A DNA stretch of 64,000 bases from contig SCVB01000072.1 in NCBI GenBank assembly GCA_004296955.1, forward strand, positions 20,888-84,887, read 5' to 3'. Below are positions 15,808 through 24,857 of the stretch, in pieces. Source of the DNA: Brevundimonas sp. Lineage in GTDB: Bacteria > Pseudomonadota > Alphaproteobacteria > Caulobacterales > Caulobacteraceae. A program made the translations under genes and the position numbers. The first letter of the stretch is position 1; each line of letters begins with the position of its first letter. The notes under the pieces were generated by a model that saw only the letters and a list, made by a program, of their open reading frames with translations, was not told the DNA's origin and ran no database searches.

Positions 15808-17046
15808 CTAGAACCGGTAGTCGAGGGCGGCCCAGACCTTGTCGCGGTCGGGGAAGGCGGGCAGGGCGCCGTCGAAATGCGCCCCCTTGATCTCGACGGC
15901 CCAACGGGCGTCGAGCACCAGCCGCGCGGACAGGTCGAGTTCGCCGCCGTAGCGGGCGGAGCCGTCCGCGTCATGAACGTCGCGCCAGGAGGCGGTCAGG
16001 ACGCCGTTGCGCCCCACGGGCGGATGGGCGACCGTGTAGCTCACCGTGGCGGAGACGTCGCGCAATCCGTCCCGCGGCGTGGTCAGAAAGACGTCGGCCC
16101 AGCCCTGGAAGGCGTGCAGGGTCGCCAGGGGAGTCTGGAACGCCTGGGCGCCGTTCCCGTCCAGGCGTTCGAGCGCCAGGGTCGCGGTGAACGGACCCCG
16201 CTTGAGGCCCGTCGAGACCAGCCCGTAATCGAGGTCGAACCGGGCGGGATTGGCGCCGTATTCCGATTGACGGGCGTATTCGACCGCATAGAGGGCCGAC
16301 CAGTCCGGCGACAGGTTGCGGCTTCCCTCCAGTCGCGCGCCCCAGGTCGCCGACGACTGGGCCGGGGCGTTGCTGAAATCCAGCAGATAGCCATAGGCCG
16401 TCACCCTGCCTGCCGGGGTGGGAGCCTCGACATGGATCAGATGACTGTCCGAGCGCCACTCGCCCACGGGGCTGTCGTCGCCGAACACCCTGTGAACCCG
16501 GTCGATCCAGGCATAGGTGACTGTGAGCGGCTCGAACGCCCGGGTCGTCACCTTGACCGCGTCGAACGTCTGCTCGTTCTGGCGGAAGCCGACGTTGCCG
16601 ACGAAGCGGGCGGAGCCCAGCACGATGCGCTGTCGTCCCAGGATCACCTCGGTGTCCGGCAGGCCGGTCCAGGCGACCTGAAGCCGGTTCAGTTCGAACG
16701 CCTCGGGATCGGCCACCACGGGATAGTTCGGGGGGCCGTGGATGGTGTCATTGTAGTCATCGACGAGCGCGACGACCGCCTCGCCCTCGACCAGAAGGCG
16801 GAACCCGGACCGTTCCGGACTCTGCCAGCCGAGGCGGGCGCGCAGGGTCAGCGCCGAGGCGTCGTCGAGCCCGTCCTGGCTGACGCCCTCATAGCGCAAC
16901 CGGCTCTCGAACAGGACGTCGCCCGCACGGGTCGAGGCGGCGGCCGCCCCCGGCGCAGGGGGCGGGGCGGACGTCTGGGCGCTCGCCATGGCCGGCGCCG
17001 CCACCGCAGCGAGCGCCAGAAGGGCCGTTTGTCCAACGGTCGGCAT
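15808..17046 (-). CDS. Outer-membrane beta-barrel, alginate-export-like porin
   Basis: 412 residues. Signal peptide LLALAAVAAPAMASAQ, then alternating hydrophobic strands. FESRLRYEGVSQDGLDDASA, VILGRQRIVLGSARFVGNVG, FDAVKVTTRAF and ALDYRF at the very end (aromatic C-terminus for BAM insertion) fit the alginate-export/AlgE-like porin family. Its position directly after the ppi gene (one base) and within the nar run suggests a channel for nitrate or nitrite across the outer membrane, which is inference. Homologues are widely distributed and their substrates are mostly untested. Confidence 0.8.
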   Translation of the reverse strand: MPTVGQTALLALAAVAAPAMASAQTSAPPPAPGAAAASTRAGDVLFESRLRYEGVSQDGLDDASALTLRARLGWQSPERSGFRLLVEGEAVVALVDDYNDTIHGPPNYPVVADPEAFELNRLQVAWTGLPDTEVILGRQRIVLGSARFVGNVGFRQNEQTFDAVKVTTRAFEPLTVTYAWIDRVHRVFGDDSPVGEWRSDSHLIHVEAPTPAGRVTAYGYLLDFSNAPAQSSATWGARLEGSRNLSPDWSALYAVEYARQSEYGANPARFDLDYGLVSTGLKRGPFTATLALERLDGNGAQAFQTPLATLHAFQGWADVFLTTPRDGLRDVSATVSYTVAHPPVGRNGVLTASWRDVHDADGSARYGGELDLSARLVLDARWAVEIKGAHFDGALPAFPDRDKVWAALDYRF

Positions 17047-17047
17047 G

Positions 17048-18160
17048 TCAGTGTCTCCGAACGATAGCGTAGGATCGGCCCGGCGCTTTCAGCTTCGATT
17101 TCAGGATCGCCCGAACGCAGGCCAGGGCCGGGTCGTCCGAGCCCTGGGCGGCCGAGATCAGTCGGGTCCAGCCCTGGTCGTCGGCGCCCTGGATGAAGCC
17201 TGAAATTTCACCCTGGACGAATTCGGCCAGACTGACGCCGGCTGCGGCGGCGGTCTCCCGGGCCTGGGCGGCCAGCGCCGGATCGGCCTGGTCAAGCCAG
17301 ACTTCCAGACGGGCCGTGACAGCCGACTGGTCGCTGAGCAGATCGCCCAGCGACAGGGCTCCGGGCGCGAGCCCGCCGTCCTCGGTCACGCTCAGCGCGA
17401 CGCCACAGTCGCGGGCGTCGGCCGCGAGGCCGGAGACGTAGCGGGCCGCGGCCGCCATCCAGGCCCGGCTCTCCAGATGCAGGGCGATACGGGGCAGGAC
17501 GTTCTCGAACGGCAGCTGGCGACCCTCGATGCGGCGCTCAAGGCGCAGGACGTGCCAGCCGAAACGTGATCGCACCGGCTCGGAAGAGGTTTCGCCGTCC
17601 CGCAATTGCGCCAGCCCGGCCTCGACCTCGGCGGCGAGATCGCCGGGCGAGAGCTGACCCAGGGAGCCGCCGACGCCTTTGGAGGGGCAGTCCGAGAGGG
17701 TCTCGGCCAAGTCCGCGAACCGGTGCGGGTGCCACGCCAGTTCGGCGATCGCGGCGCTGGCCGCGGCGTGCGCCGACCGCCAGGCGGCCGCGTCCTCGCC
17801 CTTCGGCGCGAACAGGATATGGGAGGCCTGGGTCAGGGGCGGGGCGCGAAACCGCTCGGGCGTGCTGTCATAGACTCGCCGGCATTCCGCCCCGGAGGGG
17901 CGCTCCACCTCGATCTCAACGTCCAGCACCGCCCGGATCAGGGCTTCTTCCGGCGTTTCCTCGCGCCCGTCCTCATCCGTCTCCGGCTGCGGCGACAGGC
18001 CGAGCTGATGGGCCCGGTCCAGCAACAGGGCCTTGATGGCCAGGGCGTGCGCCGCCGCCATCCGCGCCGCCTCGGGTGTCGCGGCCGGATGGTTCTGGGC
18101 TTCTTCGGCGATCAGGCGTTCGGGGAGCGCGACTCCGTCGATGACGATGACGGCGCTCAT
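17048..18160 (-). CDS. PpiC-type peptidyl-prolyl isomerase of the nar operon
   Basis: 370 residues, no signal peptide, so cytoplasmic. The parvulin domain (about residues 105-230) has ASHILFAPKG, CPSKGVGGSLGQLSPGDLA and EPVRSRFGWHVLRLERR. The N-terminal helical region and the long C-terminal helical part resemble NifM-like PPIases. It overlaps narI by four bases. In Pseudomonas aeruginosa a PpiC-type gene likewise follows narI, so it is probably a folding factor for the membrane-bound nitrate reductase; that role is inferred from context. Confidence 0.88.
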   Translation of the reverse strand: MSAVIVIDGVALPERLIAEEAQNHPAATPEAARMAAAHALAIKALLLDRAHQLGLSPQPETDEDGREETPEEALIRAVLDVEIEVERPSGAECRRVYDSTPERFRAPPLTQASHILFAPKGEDAAAWRSAHAAASAAIAELAWHPHRFADLAETLSDCPSKGVGGSLGQLSPGDLAAEVEAGLAQLRDGETSSEPVRSRFGWHVLRLERRIEGRQLPFENVLPRIALHLESRAWMAAAARYVSGLAADARDCGVALSVTEDGGLAPGALSLGDLLSDQSAVTARLEVWLDQADPALAAQARETAAAAGVSLAEFVQGEISGFIQGADDQGWTRLISAAQGSDDPALACVRAILKSKLKAPGRSYAIVRRH

Positions 18161-18876
18161 TGTCCCGCGTTCCCGGTGCGGCGCGCGACGGGCATCCGAC
18201 GTTTGCTGCGGACGAGCTGCCAGCCCCGCCGGTTCAGATACCAGACAGGCGCGGAGAGCATGTGGACCAGCCGGGTAAACGGGAAGACCAGCAGGATCGT
18301 CAGGCCCAGGGTGAGGTGCGCCCGGAAGACCCAGTGGACGTCGGCGATGAAGCCGGCGCTGTTCGGATTAAGGGTGAAGATCCCCTGGGCCCAGTTCATG
18401 AATTTGATCATCTCGTGGCCGTCGAGATGGCCCAGCGACAGCGGAATGGTGGCCAGGCCGAGGCATAGCTGAACCAGCAGGATCGCCAGGATGGCGGTGT
18501 CGCCGAAGCTGGAGGTCTGGCGGATTCGCGGATCGAACAGGCGGCGGTGCAGCAGCAGCAGACCGCCCACGAGGCAGGCGGCCCCGGCGACGCCGCCGGC
18601 GACTATGGCCAGCATCTGCTTGAAACCGTGGCTGACGCCCAGGAAGTCCCACACCGCGATCGGCGTGAGAAGTCCGACGAAATGCCCGCCGAAGATGGCC
18701 AGGACACCGAGGTGGAACAGCACGGAGCCCAGCATCAGCTGCTTGCGCCGCAGAAGCTGCGACGAACCCGTGCGCCAGGTGTACTGCTCGCGGTCGAAGC
18801 GCAGCACCGAGCCGACCGCCAGGACCGCCAGCGCGATATAGGGATAGACGCCGAAGACGATGAAATTCAGGTCCAT
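18157..18876 (-). CDS. narI: Respiratory nitrate reductase gamma subunit (cytochrome b)
   Basis: 239 residues with five membrane segments. The family start FIVFGVYPYIALAVLAVGSV followed by RFDREQYTWRTGSSQ is present. Conserved histidines for the two b-hemes occur in LFHLGVLAIFGGHFVG and, near the C-terminus, in HWVFRAHLTLGLTILLVFPF. NarI takes electrons from ubiquinol and passes them to NarH. It starts 11 bases after the narJ stop and overlaps the ppi gene. Length is as usual for the family. Confidence 0.96.
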   Translation of the reverse strand: MDLNFIVFGVYPYIALAVLAVGSVLRFDREQYTWRTGSSQLLRRKQLMLGSVLFHLGVLAIFGGHFVGLLTPIAVWDFLGVSHGFKQMLAIVAGGVAGAACLVGGLLLLHRRLFDPRIRQTSSFGDTAILAILLVQLCLGLATIPLSLGHLDGHEMIKFMNWAQGIFTLNPNSAGFIADVHWVFRAHLTLGLTILLVFPFTRLVHMLSAPVWYLNRRGWQLVRSKRRMPVARRTGNAGQ

Positions 18877-18887
18877 AGTGACGATCC

Positions 18888-19598
18888 TCAGGCGGCTGCG
18901 CCGGCGCGGCGGCTCTTGTCGGGGGGCGGGGCGGCGTTCATGGCGGAGAGCATGGAGTCGGCCTTCGGACAGCCGGCGTCGGCGGGCCCGAAGGTGACCG
19001 CGGTCTCCTCCCAGGCCTTGTCCAGGGCCTCCAGGTCGTCCGGGTCGTCGTCCGGTTCCTGCATCAGGGCGGCGACGGCGTTGGAGTCGGGCACGGCGCC
19101 GGTCATGGCCGTCAGCGCCCCGAACACGGCCCGATAGGGGCTTTCCCGCTTGTGCAGTCGTTCGGTCAGGGCGGCGAGGACATGGGCCCCTTCGCCGAGC
19201 AGGGAGGCGGCTTCCTCCTCCGGAAGGGTGGACAGGAAGTCGAGGAACACCGGCAGGTGGTCCGGCAGCTCATTGGCCGTCAGCTCCAGCCCGTAGGAGC
19301 GATAGAGCTCGATCAGGGCGGCCATCGCCTGTCCGCGGTCGCGGCTCTCGCCGTGGATGTGCTCATACAGATTGAGCGACAGCGACCGCGTGCGGTCGAA
19401 CAGGTGAACGAACCCCTCCTGGAGATCAAAGAGGTCCTCGCGTTCCAGTTTGCGGACCAGCTTTTCCAGCGCCCCGACGATGGGGGCGGGGACCATGCCT
19501 TCCTCGCGGATGGCGGCCATGGCGGCCGGCGCGGCCGCCTGGATGTCCAGGGTCGGATAGCTGAGGAGAAGCGCCAGGGCGCGATAGGTCAATGCCAT
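18888..19598 (-). CDS. narJ: Nitrate reductase molybdenum cofactor assembly chaperone
   Basis: 236 residues from ATG 19598, two bases after the narH stop. MALTYRALALLLSYPT, LQEGFVHLFDRTRSLSLNLY, EHIHGESRDRGQAMAAL and LPDHLPVFLDFLSTLPE are NarJ/TorD-family hallmarks. It is a cytoplasmic chaperone that holds apo-NarGH until Mo-bisMGD is inserted and the complex is attached to NarI. It is not part of the final enzyme. Normal length; acidic C-terminal stretch (EPDDDPDDLEALD) is typical of the group. Confidence 0.96.
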   Translation of the reverse strand: MALTYRALALLLSYPTLDIQAAAPAAMAAIREEGMVPAPIVGALEKLVRKLEREDLFDLQEGFVHLFDRTRSLSLNLYEHIHGESRDRGQAMAALIELYRSYGLELTANELPDHLPVFLDFLSTLPEEEAASLLGEGAHVLAALTERLHKRESPYRAVFGALTAMTGAVPDSNAVAALMQEPDDDPDDLEALDKAWEETAVTFGPADAGCPKADSMLSAMNAAPPPDKSRRAGAAA

Positions 19599-19600
19599 GA

Positions 19601-21127
19601 TCAGGCCACCTCTGCTGTCGGTTTGGCGCGTGAGCGTTTGTCGGGGCCGAACAGTCCCAGTTCGGTGCGGCCGCCCGAACAGCCGTTGCCGAAGGTGAAA
19701 CCGCAGTTCCCCCGCAGGTCGTAAGCGTCCTCGACCGTCTCGCGATGGGTCGAGGGGATGACGAACCGGTCCTCGTAATCGGCGATGGCCATGATCTTGT
19801 ACATGTCGTCGATCTGGGCGGCCGTCAGGCCGACCGTTTCGGCCAGGCCGTGGTCGATCCGTCCGTCCACGGTCCGGGCCCGCATATAGGCCCGCATGGC
19901 CAGCATCCTCCGCAGCGCCAAGGTCACCGGCGCCTCGACCCCGGCGGTCAGCAGGTTGGCGAGGTATTTCACCGGAATGCGGAGCGCGTTCACATCCGGC
20001 ATCTCGCCGTCCATCTCCAGGGCGCCGACGGCGGCGGCGTTCTGGATCGGCGACAGCGGCGGCACATACCAGACCATCGGCAGGGTCCGGTATTCGGGGT
20101 GCAGCGGGAAGGCGACCTTCCAGTCGATGGCCATCTTGTAGACCGGGCTGCGCCGGGCGCCTTCGAGCCATGCCTCCGGCACGCCGTCGGCCCGGGCCTG
20201 GGCGATGACGGCGGGATCGTGGGGGTCGAGGAAGATGTCGAGCTGGGCCTGGTAGAGGTCCTTCACGTCGGGGGTCGAGGCGGCCGCCTCGATCCGGTCA
20301 GCGTCATAGAGCAGCACGCCCAGATAGCGGATGCGGCCGACGCAGGTCTCGGAACAGACGGTCGGCTGGCCGACCTCGATGCGCGGGAAGCAGAAGGTGC
20401 ATTTCTCCGATTTGCCGGAGTCCCAGTTGTAATAGATCTTCTTGTACGGGCAGGCCGAGACGCACATCCGCCAGCCCCGGCATTTGTCCTGGTCGATCAG
20501 GACGATGCCGTCTTCCTCACGCTTGTAGATCGCGCCGGAAGGACAGGCGGCCACGCAGGTGGGGTTGAGGCAGTGCTCGCACAGCCTCGGCAGGTACATC
20601 ATGAAGGTGTTTTCGAACTGGCCGTAGATCTCCTTCTGGATCCCCTCGAAGTTCGTGTCCTGAGACCGCTTCGAGAATTCGCCGCCGAGGATTTCCTCCC
20701 AGTTTGGGCCCCATTCGATCTTCTCCATCCGCTTGCCCGTGATCTGCGAACGCGGCCGGGCGGTGGGGAAATGCTTCATCTCCGGCGCCGTCTGCAGGTG
20801 GCCGTAGTCGAAGTCGAACGGCTCATAATAGTCGTCGATCTCGGGCAGGTCGGGGTTGGCGAAGATCTTGGCCAGGATGCGCCATTTGGCGCCCATGCGC
20901 GGCTCGATCTTGCCGTTGGCCTTGCGCCGCCAGCCGCCGTTCCACTTCTTCTGGTTCTCCCACTCCTTGGGATAGCCGATGCCCGGCTTGGTCTCGACGT
21001 TGTTGAACCAGGCGTATTCGACGCCCTTGCGGCTGGTCCAGACGTTCTTGCAGGTCACCGAACAGGTGTGACACCCGATGCATTTGTCGAGGTTCAGCAC
21101 CATGCCGATCTGTGCACGGATCTTCAT
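19601..21127 (-). CDS. narH: Respiratory nitrate reductase beta subunit
   Basis: 508 residues. Ferredoxin-type clusters: C16, C19, C22, C26 (CIGCHTCSVTC), then CEHCLNPTCVAACPSGAIYK, CRGWRMCVSACPYKK with Trp in place of Cys at the [3Fe-4S] site as in E. coli NarH, and CTFC/CSETCVGRIRYLG. It carries four Fe-S clusters in an electron wire from NarI heme to NarG. Start overlaps the narG stop by four bases. No frameshift or missing ligand seen. Confidence 0.97.
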   Translation of the reverse strand: MKIRAQIGMVLNLDKCIGCHTCSVTCKNVWTSRKGVEYAWFNNVETKPGIGYPKEWENQKKWNGGWRRKANGKIEPRMGAKWRILAKIFANPDLPEIDDYYEPFDFDYGHLQTAPEMKHFPTARPRSQITGKRMEKIEWGPNWEEILGGEFSKRSQDTNFEGIQKEIYGQFENTFMMYLPRLCEHCLNPTCVAACPSGAIYKREEDGIVLIDQDKCRGWRMCVSACPYKKIYYNWDSGKSEKCTFCFPRIEVGQPTVCSETCVGRIRYLGVLLYDADRIEAAASTPDVKDLYQAQLDIFLDPHDPAVIAQARADGVPEAWLEGARRSPVYKMAIDWKVAFPLHPEYRTLPMVWYVPPLSPIQNAAAVGALEMDGEMPDVNALRIPVKYLANLLTAGVEAPVTLALRRMLAMRAYMRARTVDGRIDHGLAETVGLTAAQIDDMYKIMAIADYEDRFVIPSTHRETVEDAYDLRGNCGFTFGNGCSGGRTELGLFGPDKRSRAKPTAEVA

Positions 21128-24100
21128 TGGCCGAACTCCTTGGATTCGAGCGGCTCATCGAGCCAGTCGACCGTCTTCATCTTGCGGAGAACGATGAACT
21201 CGTCCCGGTTAGAGCCCACGGTGCCGTAGTAGTTGAAGCCGTAGGACAGCTGGGCGTAGCCGCCGATCATGTGGGTCGGCTTCAGCACGGTGCGGGTGAC
21301 CGAGTTGTGGATGCCGCCGCGCCGGCCGGTGATCTCCGACCCCGGCGTGTTCACGATCTTCTCCTGGGCGTGGTACATGAAGGTCGTGCCTTCACGGATC
21401 CGCTGGGAGACCACGGCCCGGGCCGTCAGGGCCCCGTTGGCGTTGAAGACCTCGATCCAGTCGTTGTCGACAATGCCGGCCTTGCGGGCGTCCGTCTCCG
21501 AAATCCAGACGACCGGCCCGCCGCGGTTCAGCGTCAACATCAGCAGGTTGTCGGAATAGGTGGAGTGGATGCCCCATTTCTGGTGCGGGGTGATGAAGTT
21601 GAGGACGATTTCGGTCTCGCCGTTGGGCTTGAGACCCTTCACATGCGTCGTCTTCAGATCGATCGGCGGCTTGTAGACGCAGAGCGCCTCGCCGAAGGCT
21701 CGCATCCACAGGTGATCCTGATAGAGCTGCTGCCGGCCGGTGAGCGTCCGCCAGGGGATCAGCTCATGCACATTGGTGTAGCCGGCGTTGTAGCAGACCT
21801 TCTCGCTCTCGATGCCCGACCAGATGGGCGATGAGATGATCTTGCGCGGCTGGGCGAGCAGATCGCGGAAGCGGATCTTCTCGTCCTCCTTGGGCAGGGC
21901 CAGGTGGGTGTGCTCGCGTCCGGTTTGCTTCTCCAGCGCGGCCCAGGCCTTGACCGCGACCTCGCCGTTGGTCTCCGGCGCCAGCATCAGGATGGTCTCG
22001 CAGGCGTCGATGTCGGTATCGATGCTGGGCATGCCCTCGGTCAGCCCGACGTCCAGCACTGCGCCGTTCAGCTCGCGCAGCAGATCGACCTCGTGGCCGG
22101 TCTTCCAGGCCAGGCCCTTGCCGCCGTTGCCGACGTTCGCGAGCAAGGGGCCAAGCGCCGTGAACTGCTTGTACAGGTTGGGGTAGTCGCGCTCGACTAC
22201 GGTGATCTGGGGCATGGTCTTGCCCGGGATCGCCTCGCATTCGCCGAGAAACCAGTCCTTCACCTCGAAGGGCTGGGCCATCTCGCCGGGGCTGTCGTGC
22301 TGGATCGGAGTCAGGACGACGTCCTTCTCCTTGCCCAGGACCTCGGGCGCCACCTGCGAGAATTTCTTCGCGATGGCCTTGAAGATTTGCCAGTCCGACT
22401 TCGATTCCCAAGCCGGATCCACCGCCGCCGAGAGCGGGTGGATGAAGGGATGCATGTCGGAGGTGTTGAGGTCGTTCTTCTCGTACCAGGTGGCCGTCGG
22501 CAGAACGATGTCGGAGTAGACCGCCGTGGTCGACATGCGGAAGTCGAGGGTCACAAGCAAGTCGAGTTTTCCCTCCGGCGCCTCGTCATGCCAGACGACA
22601 TCCACGGGCTTCACCTGACCGGTCTCGCCCAGATCCTTGCCCTGGACCCCGTGCGAGGCCCCGAGCAGGTGTTTGAGGAAATACTCGTGGCCCTTGCCCG
22701 AAGAGCCGAGCAGGTTCGAGCGCCAGATGAACATGTTGCGCGGCCAGTTGGCCGGATCGTCCGGGTCCATGCAGGACAGCTGGATCGAGCGGTCCTTCAG
22801 CCCGTCCAGGGTGTAGGTCTTCGGGTCGACGCCGGCCGCCTCGGCGGCCTTGGCCAGATCCAGAGAATTGGTCTTCAAGGCTGGGGCGGAGGGCAGCCAG
22901 CCCATCCGTTCGGCCCGTACGTTGAAGTCGATCATCGAGGCCTTCCACGGCCCCTCGGGCGCCGTGGGCGACAACAGTTCGTCGATGCCGACGGTCTCGT
23001 AACGCCACTGGTCGGAGTGGGCGTAGAAGAAGGAGGTGGAGTTCTGCTGGCGGGGCGGGCGGATCCAGTCGGTGGCGAAGGCCAGTGGGGCCCAGCCGGT
23101 CTGCGGCCGCAACTTCTCCTGACCGACATAGTGGGCCCAGCCGCCGCCGGACTGGCCGACGCAGCCGCACATCACCAGCATGTTGATGACGCCGCGGTAG
23201 TTCATGTCCATGTGGAACCAGTGGTTCATCGCCGCGCCGATGATCACCATCGACTTGCCGTTGGTCTTCTCGGCATTGGTGGCGAAGCCGCGGGCCGTAG
23301 CGATGATCTGGTCGCGCGGGACCGAAGTGATGGCTTCGGCCCAGGCCGGGGAATATGGCTGCAGGTCGTCGAAGGACTCAGGCATGCAGTCGCCGCCGAA
23401 GCCCTGGTCCACGCCATAGTTGGCCAGGAACAGGTCGTAGACGCAGGCCACCAGAGCCTCGCCGTCCTTCAGCTTCACCCGACGGACCGGCACGTTGCGG
23501 GTCAGGACATCGGGGTGGTCTGTGGAGGCGAAGCCATTGCTGGCAGTGTTGGCGAAATAGGGGAAGCGGACGCCGGCCACTTCATCATGAGCGTCCTTGA
23601 GGCCCAGCTTCAGAGTGGTCTCGCGACCCGCGGCGTCGCGTTCTTCAAGGTTCCAGCGGCCGTCCTCGCCCCAGCGGAAGCCGATCGAGCCATTGGGCAC
23701 GACGATCTCGCCGGTGGCCTCGTCGATGGCGACCGTCTTCCAGTCTGGATTGTTGGCCTGTTCGAGATCGCCGACGAAATCGGAGGCGCGCACCAGGCGT
23801 TCGGGCACATAGCCGCCCTCCTGGGGGACCAGGCGGACCAGCATCGGCAGGTCGCTGTACTGGCGCAGGTAGTCGCGGAAATACGGGACCTGCTTGTCGA
23901 CGTGATACTCCTTGAGGATGACGTGCCCGAAGGCCATGGCCAGGGCCGCGTCGGTCCCTTGTTTGACCGGAAGCCACAGGTCCGAGAATTTCGAGGCCTC
24001 GGAGTAGTCGGGGCAGATGACGACGGACTTGGCGCCGCGGTAGCGGGCCTCGGTATAGAAATGGGCGTCCGGCGTGCGGGTCTGCGGAACATTCGAGCCC

Positions 24101-24855
24101 CACAGCAGCATGAAGCTGGAATTGTACCAGTCGGCGCTCTCGGCCACGTCGGTCTGCTCGCCCCAGGTCTGGGGCGAAGCGGGAGGCAGATCGCAGTACC
24201 AGTCGTAGAAGGAGCCGGTGACGCCGCCCAGCAACTGCAGATAGCGGGCGCCGGATGCGTAGGAGATCATCGACATGGCCGGGATCGGCGAGAAGCCGAA
24301 CACCCGGTCCGGACCCCAGCGCTTGACCGTATGGGCGTTGGCCGCGGCGATGATCTCGGTGATCTCGTCCCAGGTGCCCCGCACAAAGCCGCCCGCGCCG
24401 CGCATGCTCGTATAGGACTTGCGAGCAGCCGGATCGTTCTGGATCGACGCCCAGGCCGCGACCGGCTCCATGGTCTCGCGCGCCTTGCGCCACACGCGCA
24501 GCAGACGGGAGCGCACCAGCGGATATTTCACCCGGTTGGCCGAATAGAGATACCAGCTGTAGCTGGCCCCGCGCGCGCAGCCGCGTGGTTCATGGTTGGG
24601 CAGGTCCGGCCGGGTGCGGGGATAGTCGGTCTGCTGGGTCTCCCAGGTGACGATCCCGCCCTTGACGTAGATCTTCCACGAGCACGAGCCCGTGCAGTTC
24701 ACGCCGTGGGTCGAGCGCACGATCTTGTCGTGACGCCAGCGGTTGCGATAGGCCTCCTCCCAGCCGCGGTCCTCGTCGTTCATGACGCCGTGGTTGTCGG
24801 AGAACAGTTCTGTCTTGCGCGTGAAGAAGGCGAGACGGTCCAGGGTATGGCTCAT
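21124..24855 (-). CDS. narG: Respiratory nitrate reductase alpha subunit
   Basis: 1243 residues, the usual size for membrane-bound NarG. The FS0 cluster ligands H50, C54, C58 (HGVNCTGSCSW) and C93 (RGCARGASYSW) are present; histidine as first ligand marks Nar rather than Nap. No twin-arginine signal is visible, so the catalytic side is cytoplasmic. It binds Mo-bisMGD and reduces nitrate to nitrite. It overlaps narH by four bases and lies two bases after narK2. Cofactor is supplied by the moa, moe, mob and mod genes of this window. Confidence 0.98.
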   Translation of the reverse strand: MSHTLDRLAFFTRKTELFSDNHGVMNDEDRGWEEAYRNRWRHDKIVRSTHGVNCTGSCSWKIYVKGGIVTWETQQTDYPRTRPDLPNHEPRGCARGASYSWYLYSANRVKYPLVRSRLLRVWRKARETMEPVAAWASIQNDPAARKSYTSMRGAGGFVRGTWDEITEIIAAANAHTVKRWGPDRVFGFSPIPAMSMISYASGARYLQLLGGVTGSFYDWYCDLPPASPQTWGEQTDVAESADWYNSSFMLLWGSNVPQTRTPDAHFYTEARYRGAKSVVICPDYSEASKFSDLWLPVKQGTDAALAMAFGHVILKEYHVDKQVPYFRDYLRQYSDLPMLVRLVPQEGGYVPERLVRASDFVGDLEQANNPDWKTVAIDEATGEIVVPNGSIGFRWGEDGRWNLEERDAAGRETTLKLGLKDAHDEVAGVRFPYFANTASNGFASTDHPDVLTRNVPVRRVKLKDGEALVACVYDLFLANYGVDQGFGGDCMPESFDDLQPYSPAWAEAITSVPRDQIIATARGFATNAEKTNGKSMVIIGAAMNHWFHMDMNYRGVINMLVMCGCVGQSGGGWAHYVGQEKLRPQTGWAPLAFATDWIRPPRQQNSTSFFYAHSDQWRYETVGIDELLSPTAPEGPWKASMIDFNVRAERMGWLPSAPALKTNSLDLAKAAEAAGVDPKTYTLDGLKDRSIQLSCMDPDDPANWPRNMFIWRSNLLGSSGKGHEYFLKHLLGASHGVQGKDLGETGQVKPVDVVWHDEAPEGKLDLLVTLDFRMSTTAVYSDIVLPTATWYEKNDLNTSDMHPFIHPLSAAVDPAWESKSDWQIFKAIAKKFSQVAPEVLGKEKDVVLTPIQHDSPGEMAQPFEVKDWFLGECEAIPGKTMPQITVVERDYPNLYKQFTALGPLLANVGNGGKGLAWKTGHEVDLLRELNGAVLDVGLTEGMPSIDTDIDACETILMLAPETNGEVAVKAWAALEKQTGREHTHLALPKEDEKIRFRDLLAQPRKIISSPIWSGIESEKVCYNAGYTNVHELIPWRTLTGRQQLYQDHLWMRAFGEALCVYKPPIDLKTTHVKGLKPNGETEIVLNFITPHQKWGIHSTYSDNLLMLTLNRGGPVVWISETDARKAGIVDNDWIEVFNANGALTARAVVSQRIREGTTFMYHAQEKIVNTPGSEITGRRGGIHNSVTRTVLKPTHMIGGYAQLSYGFNYYGTVGSNRDEFIVLRKMKTVDWLDEPLESKEFGQ

Positions 24856-24857
24856 GA

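Noticed and set aside
19745-21229. Long plus-strand open frame antisense to narH
   Set aside because: narH has all Fe-S ligands and correct overlaps with narG and narJ; the antisense product has no recognisable motif.
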